A stretch of DNA of 64,000 nt, from NCBI GenBank assembly GCA_037349105.1, contig JAYJMM010000017.1, positions 1,922,001-1,986,000 of the forward strand, read 5' to 3'. Every line of letters begins with the position of its first letter. The first letter of the stretch is position 1. The notes beneath the pieces were generated by a model. It saw only the letters and a program-made list of their open reading frames with translations. It did no database searches and was not told where the DNA came from. The position numbers were made by a program, and so were the translations under genes. Positions 33,071 to 44,721 of the stretch are shown here, one piece after another. Source of the stretch: Limnomonas spitsbergensis (lineage: Eukaryota; Chlorophyta; Chlorophyceae; Chlamydomonadales).

Positions 33071-34668
33071 GCATTGCGAAGTTCTCGCCCCTAGCCCTTT
33101 TAAGTGATAGGGTTGATTATTTTTAATCTGGCCAGCTTTAATGGCTATCATTTCGATGATGTGATTTCTTGTCCCAGGGATGCCAGGTGCAAGGGACCAT
33201 GCAGTTAGGAAGTGGTAGCCAAACTAATGCTATAATGCTGCTGGGGATTCTGGTAGTATCAATGTGTTACCGGTATCTAGAAATTGAGGCAAATACTTCA
33301 CCCCCGAAATTGTACATTGTATGTAAAACCCATTATGGCAGAGCTCTCGTAACCCGTTTCCATGCCAGTGAGCCGACATGCATCCCCTGGAGACGTGCTG
33401 CTGACATGTCCATGGACCTGTGCGCCATATGACTACTTTGACCATATCGTGCCATTGCTGTTTGAGGGGTGGATCAAAGGCAGTTCCACGTGTCTAGTAG
33501 TTGAGATCAGTTGTCAAGCTAGGGGTGGCCTGGAAGTCATGCCGTAGGGCAGTATAGGAAGCAGAGGGCCCTGACTGGCAATCACTACCGGTACCCATCA
33601 CTGTCTGTGTCTCATTGTGACACGTCTGTTGCACATCAGCAGGATCAAAGACACCCCACAATTCAGAGCGGTCAAGTTCTAATCTCCGTATTTCAATCCA
33701 ATCACCAGACCGTCCGAGTCACTGGCCAGGGCCCAGCGAGGATCCTGAACCTTGCTGGCTACCGCTGTTAGAACTTGGGATTCTTCCTGCAGGGTGCTGC
33801 TTCTGACAAATGACAGGGTCGGCATTCAAGTCATGTAATCCAGGGCTGTTACATTAAATTGAGATTGAAGTCACGGACAGAAAACAATTCACTTCGTCCC
33901 ATCAGCAGACAGGGGTGTAAAATTGCTAGGCTCGTGGACTCCGGCACTGGTTTAACGGGGGATGAATGAAATCTGCAGAGCCCCGCAGCGGTGAAAAACG
34001 CGAAGGCATATCAGTAGACTCCTCACCCCTTACCCACGCAACCAAGCCCCCTGGGCAAGACCCAGAGGTTTCACTTCCGTGACCCAGCGACCGACAGCAC
34101 CCACTGCACAGGCGGCCTAGATCACACTATGTTTGGCCCCTATATGCCGACGTCACAGCCGCTGCACCCAGCGATTTGTCTTGAGTGTTCCCTGATTTAC
34201 ATTCGAGGAGCTCATAGCTGCGAGGCATATCATCTGGGTAGAGCCCAATTGCTTGTTCGGGGCGTCGTATCTCACTCACGCCAGAATCTCTCCAGTTTTG
34301 AGCAGGTATCGCACCTACACATGGGAGTGTGTGTGGGGGGGGGCAACAGGATGTAAGCTGATTCCAGGCTCAGCCTTTCAAAAGTTCAAGAACATAATGG
34401 AGATTTCAACCAGTCCAGGGTGACCGTGCAATAAACAACACCACCCCCGACAGCGTTCAGCTCATGAAATACTACTTTAATGCCCGATGCCCAATATCAA
34501 CAGGCCCAGTTGGCCCAGTTGTCTCAGTCAGTGAAACTGTACAGATGAAGCAACAAGGTACTGCCAGGAGGCACAATGACAAAATATGAGCTAGCTCAGA
34601 TGAGAAATGTATAACTGATTGCTTGGGCAGCAAGCTGAAAGACTATGGCAGTAGCATTGTCACAGTGG
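33071..34668. other. Intergenic, nothing recognised
   Basis: Only short open frames without splice context or family resemblance. No tandem array or coding signature was seen on either strand. Confidence 0.5.
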
Positions 34669-34676
34669 CACCTTAT

Positions 34677-34828
34677 CAGTGCTGTGCCGATTACGGTCCT
34701 TACGGTGGCTGAATTACGTAGCTGAGTTTCAGTCGCCGTAATTGCAAGGCCGATTCAGCTACATTTACCAATAAGGGACCGTAATTACTTTAACGATTTC
34801 AGAATTACGGCGCAATGGCACAGCACTG
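34677..34828. mobile_element. hAT-type MITE with 8-bp target duplication
   Basis: A 152-bp element bounded by inverted ends cagtgctgtgcc...ggcacagcactg (12 bp perfect, then imperfect extension containing attacgg/ccgtaat). The 8-bp sequence caccttat lies immediately outside both ends (34669-34676 and 34829-34836). An 8-bp target duplication and a CAGTG-type terminus are the signature of hAT-superfamily elements. It is too short to encode a transposase and is therefore non-autonomous. Confidence 0.88.
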
Positions 34829-35336
34829 CACCTTATCCTATCTCATCACACAAGGTGGAAACAAGGAGCTTCACTCATCACTTTCGGGGCCCAGCCGGTA
34901 TGCACTGTTCTAAACTCATCACTTTCGCCTGAGGCCTCCATGCCCATCCCATGGCTCGAATTTCGAGAATCCTGCTGAAGTCGACTGATGACCCCGCGAG
35001 CACAATGCCTAGTCACCCTATTATGTACTACAAGAAGAGGGATCCCTGCGCTCCATGCCCTCCTGCCTTAAACAAGGCATCATGGCTTTCAGCTCAAGGA
35101 ACAGCAGCATTGAGCATTGGGCATAATCTATGCCTTGTAGGGAGATAATTTGGGGACGACAGGCCGTCTCAACCATGCCCTCTGTCGGAGCCCCCAGAAA
35201 CAGATCCAGCCCCCGAACACCCCTTCCTGCATGCCCCTCAGCGGTCAACTCAAGCTCCACCGGGACCCAGGGCAAGGGTCCCCAAACCAGAGGCGACGTC
35301 CCATGTCAAAGAGGTGCTGGTCACCATTGGCCTCAC

Positions 35337-35999
35337 CTTCTTGCCATCTGCATCCATCTTGTGTCCCACTCGGCTGCGCACTGCTTGCTCTTTGGAGTAC
35401 AGCATGACATTGGAGTGGTGCACAGGGTACTCGGACTTCTTGATCGAGCCCTTCTCGGTCTCCGTGCGCGGAGCAATGTGCTTCGTCTTAATGTTAACGC
35501 CCTCTACGACGCACTTGCCGGTGCCGGTGACCACCTTCACGATGGTGCCAATCGCGCCCTTATCCTTGCCGGCGATGACCTAACTCAGAGGCAGAGGCGA
35601 CGGGAGGAACTTCCTTTTAAAAATCAAAGCGAGTAACGAAGCACCAGCAATAGGGACCTTCGGGAGAGCCGCAAAGTTGGAACTGGCTGGACTTCAGGCC
35701 AGAAGCTTGTACGTTTGGGGCAGGGATAAGACCATCGCAGTTACGTATGCAGGAATTTTGAGACGCACCTGCACGTAGTCCCCCTTCTTGATGTGCATGT
35801 CAACCTTAATCGGCCTCCCGCTGGGTCCAACAGGCGTGTGCTTCCACCTCTTGCCCCCTCCAACTTTAGGGGTGGTGCCATAAGAGCACGTCACGGTAAG
35901 AGGGCAGCGGGCAGCCACCGAGAGCCGGGGGCTGAGCTTGGAGCCTCCAAAGGCTGCGCCAGCGCCCAGACGACTAGAGAGGGAAAGCATAGACGCCAT
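35337..35999 (-). CDS. Plastid large-subunit ribosomal protein bL24, nucleus-encoded
   Basis: Exon 1 is 35999-35769 and exon 2 is 35579-35337, phase 0, GT-AG, giving 158 residues. The N terminus [20 protein letters not shown] with Ser/Arg/Ala and no acids resembles a plastid transit peptide. The mature part has the bL24 KOW-type segment [20 protein letters not shown] and then [20 protein letters not shown] and [20 protein letters not shown], as in plastid and cyanobacterial L24. The protein binds 23S rRNA early in 50S assembly. An upstream in-frame ATG would add MDTWGMATPVYFIDFHPA, but MASM fits a transit peptide better. The usual C-terminal KVRYL-KTGE segment is not found: exon 2 ends GKK at a gtgagg donor. 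A small terminal exon at 34911-34872 (NSAYRLGPESDE, in phase) is possible but unproven. Confidence 0.88.
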
Positions 36000-36299
36000 T
36001 GCAGGATGAAAATCAATGAAATATACAGGCGTAGCCATGCCCCAAGTGTCCACACACGCTTGCTCCGAATCACAAGCTGTACACTACGGGATAGTAGTCT
36101 GACTGTCTGATGGCCCACGCTGGTGCTTTCACTATCCAAAAATCCACGCCGCATCGGCGTTCTCTTCTATCCATGGCAAGCTCAGGCGTTTTCTCTCTCT
36201 CTCTCTCCCTCTTATGATAGTGTATGCTTGGGACCCCGTCAACCTGTACTCCCCCAAATCCAGCTCGTATACGCGCGCTATTTTTTTCTCTCTCTATGC

Positions 36300-36962
36300 C
36301 TCCTGAGCATACCCGAGTTCCACAGCGTCTTTGAAACCTGAGATTAGAGCCTGCAACGCTGCTTGCCATCTCCACAAAGTCCCGCATGATACGATTTCCC
36401 GGCTTCGCCTTGATGATCCTAAACGTCCATGTCCAGCACCGTACATACTCACTTCACTGCGCGACTGGGCTTGCACGCATGGCTGCGACCACCTGGCACC
36501 TGACATGGGCGTGGACCTGCAATCTTCTGACAGTTGAGGAGGGGGCTGACTCGCAGTGAAATTTGTAGAGCACAACTAGCTTCACCAGCAAGTCCCCACT
36601 GGAGTACCGGTCCACAGACCAATACAGCTCTGTCACAAGAGCTTGCAACATCCATGTATCTCATGACCTCACGGAAACCTTTTTCTCTACCCCTGCTATT
36701 CAGCTGTTTGAGGGGAGTACACTGAAGTCGCTGAGATGCACCTTAACTTACAACCTAGACCTTGCCTCCCCTCTCACTCCCCTGCCCTGCCCCTCCTAAT
36801 TTCCAATTTGCATGGCCTGGAAACCTACTTGGTTGAACTGGGCCACCAATTTTAGTATTTCACTCAGGAGCGCTGGCCGGTATTCTTGTTCCTCCCGAAT
36901 CCCACATCTCACCTGGCTGAGGCTATCCAGGCCTTCCCTGCTTGCACCACCAGCCACTCGCT
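36300..36962 (-). other. Possible unassigned coding fragments upstream of L24
   Basis: Three minus-strand pieces look more protein-like than background: REEQEYRPALLSEILKLVAQ (within 36962-36801), VTELYWSVDRYSSGDLLVKL (within 36651-36540) and RIMRDFVEMASSVAGSNL (within 36405-36330). They could not be joined with consistent GT-AG junctions and no family was recognised. They may be exons of a small gene or fragments of a degraded one. Confidence 0.25.
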
Positions 36963-37394
36963 TTTATCCTATCCTCCTGACCCGAATCACCCCTCCATTT
37001 ACCGAACAACATGGTTTTCTTTGGACTGAAATCCATGACTGCATTTCAAGTCCCTCAAAGACTACCGAGATCAGGCGCCAATTGAACCCACAGATATTAC
37101 ACTCAATCACAGACCTTCCCGCCATTGGACTCCCCTTTGCATTGTAAATGGGAGAATTGTCTGCTGCATCTTCCGAAGGTGCTTGAAGTGCGAATTACCG
37201 GTACGGTACTAAGACGCTGGTTTAATGAAATCAATATCCTGCATTTCGAAAGCAATGTCACTGAAATATAGATACATAATCAAGAAGGCTCAGGTCCATG
37301 CGACCACCAAGCCAAGTCGTTGGTGATCCAGGTGTTGACCTGGTCCATGACATTACACCTCTGGGCCCAGGGTGTTGACCTTGTGTGCCAGATT

Positions 37395-37570
37395 GCCAAT
37401 GACGTTACACCTCTGGGCCCTGCTCAAAAAGGCTCGGCCATGTGGGCGCCTAACTAAAAAGTTGGGAGATAAGAACGAAACAAACACATGAGGGGAAGGA
37501 TAAAAAAACGAGGGGGGGTAAAAGCAAAAAAAGTCGACCCCATCCCCCTTTTTTGTAAGCCTTGACGAGA
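37395..37570 (-). mobile_element. Solo tail of LINE-like element (minus orientation)
   Basis: Starts caatgacgttacacctctgg then gccctgctcaaaaaggctcg and continues through gggcgcctaactaaaaagtt. A shorter fragment of the same end (catgacattacacctctggg) sits at 37347-37372 just outside it, suggesting nested or tandem insertion. Confidence 0.75.
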
Positions 37571-37934
37571 GCGTTCCATAGCTGTTTTTTAAATGTATTT
37601 GGTTCAGGGTGGGTGGGGGATATGGGGGGGCAAAGTTAGGGTGGGTGGGTGGGTGGTCTCCCAAAAGTCCAATATTTGGAAAACTTCATATTTGGGGGGG
37701 GGAGGTCTGTTGAGGCTGGCAGAGGCACCTCTGTGTTCTTCTTGCCAACATGAGTCCATTTACATCCTAATATGTTGCTTGAATTACCACGTGACCTCCT
37801 GGCCCCCCATACTGAGGGTTTGGCTCCTTTGGAGACACCCCGAAACCAGCTGAGCCAGCCTTAGAAAGAGCTGTATGACACGCAGCACATGGTAGTGTTA
37901 GTCTGGTCCCGTTCAGCAGCTAGCGGAGGCAGAT

Positions 37935-38135
37935 GTGGCAAGCTACGCGGTGACGGTGGAGGAATTAGAGGGAGTAGTGGGCAAAGAGGTCCCGCTGAGG
38001 GAGAGGAAGAAGGCAGTGAGGGAGCTCATGGCCAAGATGAAGGCTGATGCCATCGCATTGCCACCGCCATCCAGGCCACCTGGATGGCGGTGGCAGTGCG
38101 ATGGCATCAGCCTTCTGGAAACATGTCATCGGTAG
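37935..38135 (+). other. Orphan open frame ending in a hairpin
   Basis: Reads ASYAVTVEELEGVVGKEVPL then RERKKAVRELMAKMKADAIA, a helical charged segment preceded by an acceptor-like gttcagcag at 37919. It then enters the inverted repeat at 38039-38115. No partner exon or family was recognised; it may be an exon fragment carried by a repeat. Confidence 0.25.
38039..38115. repeat. Near-perfect hairpin: 37-bp stem, 3-nt loop
   Basis: The left arm 38039-38075 (gaaggctgatgccatcgcat...) is the reverse complement of 38079-38115 (...atgcgatggcatcagccttc form), separated by cca. A single A/G difference leaves one G-U pair. Such a short-loop palindrome would form a stable RNA stem if transcribed. Confidence 0.95.
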
Positions 38136-38143
38136 CTAGAAGT

Positions 38144-38294
38144 AGTCGGTAGTCAATAGTCTGACTGAGCCCAGTACCCAAATTGACTGTTGGTATGAAT
38201 TGTGATCGCTAGCGAGCATTAGTCGGTACTCAATAGCATGGCTGAGCCCAGTACCATAATTGACTGTTGTCATGAATTGTCATCACCTAACGAA
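38144..38294 (+). repeat. 76-bp tandem duplication
   Basis: Two copies of tagtcggta-tcaatag followed by tgagcccagtacc and aattgactgttg-atgaattg, about 80-85 percent alike by eye. Confidence 0.8.
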
Positions 38295-38524
38295 TTGAAA
38301 TTTACCAGTAGAAGCGCCTTGAGGAGCTGATAAAAAAGCACCCCTTACATGCCCGGTAACTTTGACTTTTGGCTGAGATATTTGAATTTCAATGGGTTCC
38401 GGAGGCGGTAGGTGGGTGGGTGGTGGGCTTGGGTGCTCGTTATTTTGGGGGGGGATGGGGTCCCTGGCTTTTTTTTGCCCCCCCCCCGAGAGAGAAAGTA
38501 GGAAATCTCATCCCACCCAAGCCT

Positions 38525-39330
38525 GCCCCGGTCAATGACGCTACACCTCTGAGCCCTGCTCAAATAAGGCTCGGCCACATGGGCGCCTAACTAAAGAGTT
38601 GGGACGAAAGATGGAAAGAAATACAGAAGGGGGCAGGACAAATAAAGGGGGCAGGACAAATAAAGGCGGCGAAATCCCACCCAAGCCTGCCCCGGTACAA
38701 CTCGAGGAAGTCTCTAGCACCGATTGGAGGACCTGCTCATCCCCACCGCCTACGTTGATCATGCACGCTGGGGCATTTAAAGCATGCATGCACGGCGCCT
38801 CCACATGGTCACCATCTCCCCTAGCCCAACATCTGTGGCAGCACCGTCTGTCACGCTGCTGACCGCTGCGCCGTCCTCTAGTGTCAGCCGTGCCACAGCC
38901 TTAAGTTCGTGCGCACAACCCTTCGGCTGGTGCGGCCCCTGGCCTGCGCCAGCACGGCGCCCGCTGAAGACTTGAACCAGGTACGGTAGGCAGCTGGAGA
39001 CCCGTGTTGAGTGGCAGGACGTCTGGGGTCCCCTCTGCCAGCTGCATCCAGCTGCGCCCGCTCATATGCTGCATCAACTAGCGCTAGCACCTTTGTGACA
39101 GGTAGCGGCTGTAGTTCAGTCGCTGTCTTACGCAGTTTGGGGGCGGCTGATCCCAGGTCCAGCTCCAGAAAGTGGCCCTCATAGCCCCCCATCTGGCAGA
39201 GGACGCAGGTAGCCTTGCAGCCTGGCGCAGATGCTGGAGGAAGCTGGCCAGCTGGTAGTATGTCTTACAGAGCTCAGGAGCATGATGCGTAGGGACTGGC
39301 AATACCGGGGGCCTGCCTCGTCCAGCTCAA
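38525..39330 (-). mobile_element. LINE-like element remnant with coding debris and tail (minus orientation)
   Basis: On the minus strand, degenerate coding sequence (39302 to about 38884; segments LELDLGSAAPKLRKTATELQ and LALVDAAYERAQLDAAGRGD) precedes the tail accggggcaggcttgggtgg (38695) ... ggtgtagcgtcattgac (38527). The same order of coding debris then tail occurs at 51066-52080 and 60800-61648. A second tail fragment at 38440-38524 abuts it. Coding frames are broken. Confidence 0.65.
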
Positions 39331-39380
39331 AGTGGGTTGCGCTACTTGTCCTAGTGAGTCATGGGCATAATTGCGCCTCA

Positions 39381-39620
39381 GTTCATGACGTTACACATCT
39401 GGGCCTTTATTTCCCTCATCTTTCCCTGTCCCCTGGAGTTTGTTTCGTTCTGTCCTCCCAACCCTTTAGTTAGGCGCCCCTGCAGCCGAGCCTTTTTTTG
39501 AGCAGGGCCCAGAGGTGTAACGTTTTTGACCTCTGGGCCATGCTGAAAAGAAGCTCGGCCACGTCGGCAAACAAAATTTAGCTAGGACAGTCTAGGGAGA
39601 AGGCACAAGAGGAAAGAAAG
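39381..39620. mobile_element. Cluster of three LINE-like tail fragments in alternating orientation
   Basis: A minus fragment (39381-39405, gttcatgacgttacacatct), a plus tail (39406-39527, ending cagaggtgtaacgtttttga) and a minus tail (39528-39620, ctctgggccatgctgaaaag) are joined directly. This fits insertion of copies into or next to one another. Confidence 0.65.
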
Positions 39621-41026
39621 GAAAGCAAGTTCAATCATCAAACAACAAGAACAAAAAGTTGAAATCATGCTGAAGTAGGGCATCCTGTTGAGATTTTCTC
39701 GAAGTTGAGGTGCGCATGTTACATTACTGCTGCTTCCCATAGCTTGCACTCCTACTAGTAGTATAACAGGATAGGCGAGTAGCTTGAATTGTAGAGGCGT
39801 AGTTTGACAACAGGATGAGGGACCTGTTCCTTTTAGCACCAGGGCGGGTATTACAAAAAGCTTCGCGGCCCTCTATTTCAGAACTTAAATCCTCCTGTAA
39901 TACCTTGTCATCATAGCATTCGCAGAACCCATGGGGGCTTTCCCGTTGTGACACAGCGAAACCTTGCAACCATTCCTTCTGATAGCAACTCATGTACCGA
40001 GTCAAACTTATTTTAGGCAGGGCCCATGCCGCACACCAACTCCTTCTGCTTCACAGCCGATAAAAGCCACCTCCCAGGGCAAAGGCAAATATAACAGGCG
40101 GTATACCACAACCCAAGACATACAACTACCGTCAAAAATCACAGCGTTCACATTCTGTAACATAGCCAGCTTGACCTATCGTCCGTCGAGGACTCTCACA
40201 CAAGCACGACACAACGACAGCCATTTGCTTTACAGGTGCAGATGACCTATTTTCAAAGCATTTCAAAAACATTCAATACAGACACGGTCACAGCAACTAA
40301 TCAAGGAAGATGCTCAGGCTGTCAGCCATGGAGCACTGGCGTCCAAGGGACCTTCAAAGTCAAACAAGTGCACAGTCAAATTCGTCTCGAGCAGTCTGAC
40401 ATAATTGTGTGCCCACAGGTAGATGCAAAGTAGTGGTGTCAGGGCACTTAATATAATAACCCTAGCTGGACGTGACGCCTTGATGAACAGCCGAGACGGC
40501 TATGATGTGAGAACCCCCAAATTCATTAAATTAAGCAGAGGCTTCTAGCTCAGAAACAACAGAACTTCCCCACCAGAAACCCAGAGGGTAGGATACTGAT
40601 CAACTTCGTTTAAGTGAACTTGCGCCAGCACTGCGTGTTACACGTGGCATTCTGTCCAGCCAGCCATGGACCCTGCGCCTCATCATGCCTGGACAGTGCA
40701 GGTCTGGCCCCCCTCGCCAACAATCTGATCAGCATCCATGGTGAGGGACTCTGCTGGCGTATCACACGGAGACAAGAGGCCAGACATGCCACCTGTGCCG
40801 GAAAAGAATCACGGTCAGATGTGTGCAGCATAAGAATCTCGAAAATAGCTAAATGGATGCAATCTCTGCATCAGTTTGATGTGACCAAGAGGCAGGGATC
40901 GGCATATTACTGAATTGAGTGGGCACCAGTGTCAGTGGAAGTGCGGACTATTGCGGGAATCCAGGCTGTGGCAGTTATCCACCACGCTGGTGGCCTCCCA
41001 CCCGGCTCCTAGGCCCCAATTCCCAG
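39621..41026. other. Intergenic, nothing recognised
   Basis: Only short, unrelated open frames on both strands. On the minus strand tgtaa occurs at about 40636, a possible green-algal poly(A) signal for the bZIP gene that ends at 41027, but this is weak. Confidence 0.4.
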
Positions 41027-44000
41027 TTACATTGTCGCACCTGAGCACATAAACGGCCCTTCATTCTTGGATGGGACAAAATTGCCATTGTGTGCGTCCG
41101 TCATGGCTTCAACACCAGCCACCAGCTTTCGAATCTCCTCCATACCCTCAGCTGTCACCGGGGTCAGGCCCTCGGGGGACCCTGCACATGGATGTTTGAA
41201 AGGTTTGGCGGTCAAGGGCTGGGACCTAGACAGAAAGCAGCAAACATAAGAGAAACATATTGCCACAAACGAACTAACTTCCGACTTGAAACGCAGGACC
41301 ACGTTGCGAATTGCGATCCCTCCTGCCCGGATTAAATCTCTCCTTATCAAGCAAGGTCGCGCGGGCATGAGTCATGCATATTGCCTTGCCCTCACCTGCT
41401 GCGTCACCAGGCATATGTTGCTCATCGCCTGAGCTGCTGCCCTCACTGCCCATTTGCCCTGATAGCTGCAAGTCACCACTGGATGCAGCAGCCTTCCTGT
41501 CAGACTGCAAGACAAGGTGCACACAGTCTTAATTGTTTGACAAAGATGCAAAATTGCTTGATTTAACTTCGGCGTAAAAATGCATGCAAAGACATCGCAG
41601 TCTAGGCTTCACGCATCCCTCATCAAGTGCTACCAATACCCTTGACTTGACACAATGATGAACTTGAACAAAGCCCACCCCCATGGCCAAATCTGTTATT
41701 TTCTGGATACAGCTACGCCAGCAGTAAAATGAACAGAAGCTGAGCCTGAGGCAGGGCCAAGAAAAAGGAAACAAGGCTAGGTTGCCGTCCATACCTGGAG
41801 TAGGTGAGACAAGGTCCCAGATGACGGCCCCTGGAACCCTCCCGACGCAGCCACCACCGCCGCCGCCATTTGCTGAAGCTTTTTCTGCTCCTGTCCTTTC
41901 TGTTGATCTCTGGAGACCAGGGCCGAGGGGCGCTGAGGTTGCGCAACAAAGGATCCATCAGCGGCTGTTGAGGGGGCAGGCGGGGACGTGCGCAGCTGAT
42001 CCTCCAGCTGGATCTGCTGCTGCTGCTTCTTAGTTGTGGCGCTGCCCTCCACAGTGGATTTCTCAGTTGCTTTTGACTGAAGCAGGCGGATCCATTTGGG
42101 GACCGGCTCATCACCTGGGTGGGAGGCAGCAGGGGACAGATTCACAGGGGTGCACCGGAGGGCAAACAGTGGAAACATAGATCGAAGGCAGCGTGCGGCA
42201 TATCCAGCGGGACTCGGGGCGGAAAACAACGGGTTTCTACCTCAGCTAATGTTAGATTCAGCTGTATGTGAAGTGGGCCATAAAAATAGCTCAATGGACA
42301 CCATGGATGACTGCAGGCAAAGGGTGAAGCAGCACACGAAAATGATTCCTTTCAGGACAAATCTGCTAATATTCCGACTCGTAAACAACGTTGCTAGCAT
42401 TGTAAGTAGAGTTTGCAGACTTCTTCAGACTAGGATGGCCTTCCCCCAGGTCGTGATGTCAGGATCATCAGACCTAAAACCGGTCAGTGGAGCTTAAAGA
42501 ATACTTCTGCTAGGTCCTCACCTTCTTCCTCTTCCTCAGATTCGCCGGCGGAGCCCTCGGAGTCCTCCTGTTCACTTTCTAGGTCAGACGCCATCAGGCT
42601 GGCCGCCGCCTCTGATGCTGCCGCCGCCGCCTCTTCCAGCCTAGACGGCAAAGGCTTCCTTGCTTGCAGCAGGGACAGACCCTCCTCCAGACTTGAATTG
42701 TGCAACTTGAGCCCCTCGGCCGCCAGGTTGAGCCTCTCCAAGCGGCCCTTCAGAGCGACGTTACGATCCACCAAGGTCTTGACATCTGCGTCAACGCCCT
42801 CCGTCTCAGCCTGGCGGCGTAAGCGGCTGCGGCGTGCGCTCTCCCGGTTGCAAAGCTTGCGCTTGATCCTCTTTTGAACCTTCTCGTCCACATTGGGCGG
42901 GTAGCCAAGCCCAGGCATCCACGCCGATGTGTCGGAGCCAGTGGGGCCCATCATCGGCATCCCCAGCAGCCCCATGCCTGGTAGCGGGTACAGCTGTCCA
43001 GGCTGGTTGAGCATCAGTGAGGAGTTGCTGTGCAGATGCTGGCCATTGGGCGGCATCCCTTGCGGCAGTCCTCCCAATCCGGGTAATCCTGGCATCAGGC
43101 CAGACGGCAGGCCATGGAGGTGCATGAGGCCAGGGGGGAGCATCCCAGGCAGCATCATGCCTGGCATCATCCCTGAGGGACCTAGCAGGCCACCAAGAGG
43201 CATCTGCTGTTGGTTCGACTGTCCACCCAATCCCTGTAGACAGGGAGCAACTGAGGTCAGGAGAGCAGTGCGTGGCGGTGGTGGTGTGGGGGGGGACCCA
43301 GACGACCGAGTAATTCCACTCAAAGCAGGTGTCGCCACATATTCAGTTGTCCATGTTCATGACAGATGTCACTGACTTCCATCCTGGCCAATGGTCTCAT
43401 TCTCAGTCACCCTACACAGCAGGCTAAGAGGACAGGTTCAGCCTCGGCAAAAACTGAAGGGTAGCTCACCATAGGCAGCGACATCATTCCGGCTCCCAGG
43501 GCTGCAATGGCCTGACGCATGGCCTCACCAGGGTCTCCAACATTTGGCTGGCTTCCAAGACCACCCAGCAAACCCTGCTGCAGCATCTGGAGAGCCGGGC
43601 CCCCGCCCATGTCGGACTGCATCATGGGCGAGGACTGTTGCTGTATCTGCTGCTGCAGCTGCTGGAGTGCCTGCAGTTGCTGCTGCTGCAGTGCCTGCAG
43701 CTGCTGCTGCATCTGGAACGCCTGAAGCTGCTGAGACATGTCTGGGAACTGCTGCATCGGGGGCATGGAGGCATCTGCAACACACACACAAAAATGGGCA
43801 TGGGTAACAGATAGTTCGTTTCATCTGCAGCTGGTGCCCATGGTCTCTTTGGGGATGGCCAGCAGCTATGGACGACTGCGCGCAAAGAGGGGTGGTATGG
43901 ATGCCAGTACCATCTTGCAAGAAGATGCTTGTATGAACAGCGTTCGACAGGGTTTCCCACCTCGAGCTTGTTGGCCGTAAGCTTGTCCCAGGATGTCGTA

Positions 44001-44721
44001 AGGAACTGGGGAAGCTGCAGTCGCAGCTGGACCAGGAAACTGCTGGTCAGGAGGGAAGCCCAGGTAGTGCGCTTGCGCGTTCATGTCCGCCTGTGCAGCG
44101 ACAAAATGGTTGCATAAGTGAGCAGACAGACAGATGCACAAAACACACCCGACACACATAGGCGTATAGGCGAATACACGTAACATGCCTGGCTCGCTAA
44201 AGAAGCAGTGCACAGCTTACCATAAGCGGCTGGTTCTGTCCCGGGTAGAACGGAGGTGCACTGTTTGGCAGGCTCGGATGCTGTCGAGGTGCAATATGGG
44301 CAGGGCGCGCATGAAAGACCAGCTTCAACTTAGCAGCATATCAAAGCAACTGCCCCCAGCAATGAATTTTAAAGGCAAACATGTATGATTTGCCACAATT
44401 TCCCTTCCACGGTCCAGCAGCCCTAGCGCCCCCTTCAATACAAGCTCCACTGCCACAACGCCCAATTTCCTGAAGCCGATTCCAATCAACGTACCGAGAA
44501 TACTGGACCAAAAGCAGGGCCGGTGGTCCCTCCATATGCGTCTTGTGGAGAAAATATCTTTGGTCGGGAAGGTCGGTGGAAGTCAGCTTATGAGCATCAC
44601 AACAGCGGCACACTGCAATTCAGTTTCTAGTTTCTAATTGAACTCTACCTGCATCACAAGAGGTGGCGAATCAACAATCTTGATGGCAACACGATTGGAT
44701 TCCGGACGCGAAGATTCGTGG
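41027..44721 (-). CDS. bZIP transcription factor 1, Gln- and Gly/Met/Pro-rich
   Basis: Minus-strand exons in transcript order: 44721-44649 (5' limit uncertain), 44557-44495, 44280-44221, 44090-43961, 43774-43470, 43233-42522, 42114-41795, 41504-41396, 41181-41027 (TAA). All GT-AG with matching phases; about 642 residues without the unresolved start. The exon 43774-43470 encodes a polyglutamine-rich segment (LQALQQQQLQALQQLQQQIQ). The next has a Met/Gly/Pro/Leu-rich stretch and then the bZIP: basic region KRIKRKLCNRESARRSRLRR (about 42815-42875) with the invariant N-x7-R, and a zipper with Val then six Leu at seven-residue steps. An acidic Glu run (SEEEEEG) and a Gln-rich region follow. It should bind DNA as a dimer in the nucleus; targets are unknown. 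TAA at 41027 was taken as the end, although a weak gtgcga donor lies 11 nt before it. Confidence 0.85.

Noticed and set aside
43525..43920. Ala/Thr-rich antisense and off-frame ORFs near the bZIP gene
   Set aside because: Off-frame readings of the CAG-rich polyglutamine exon of bZIP-1.
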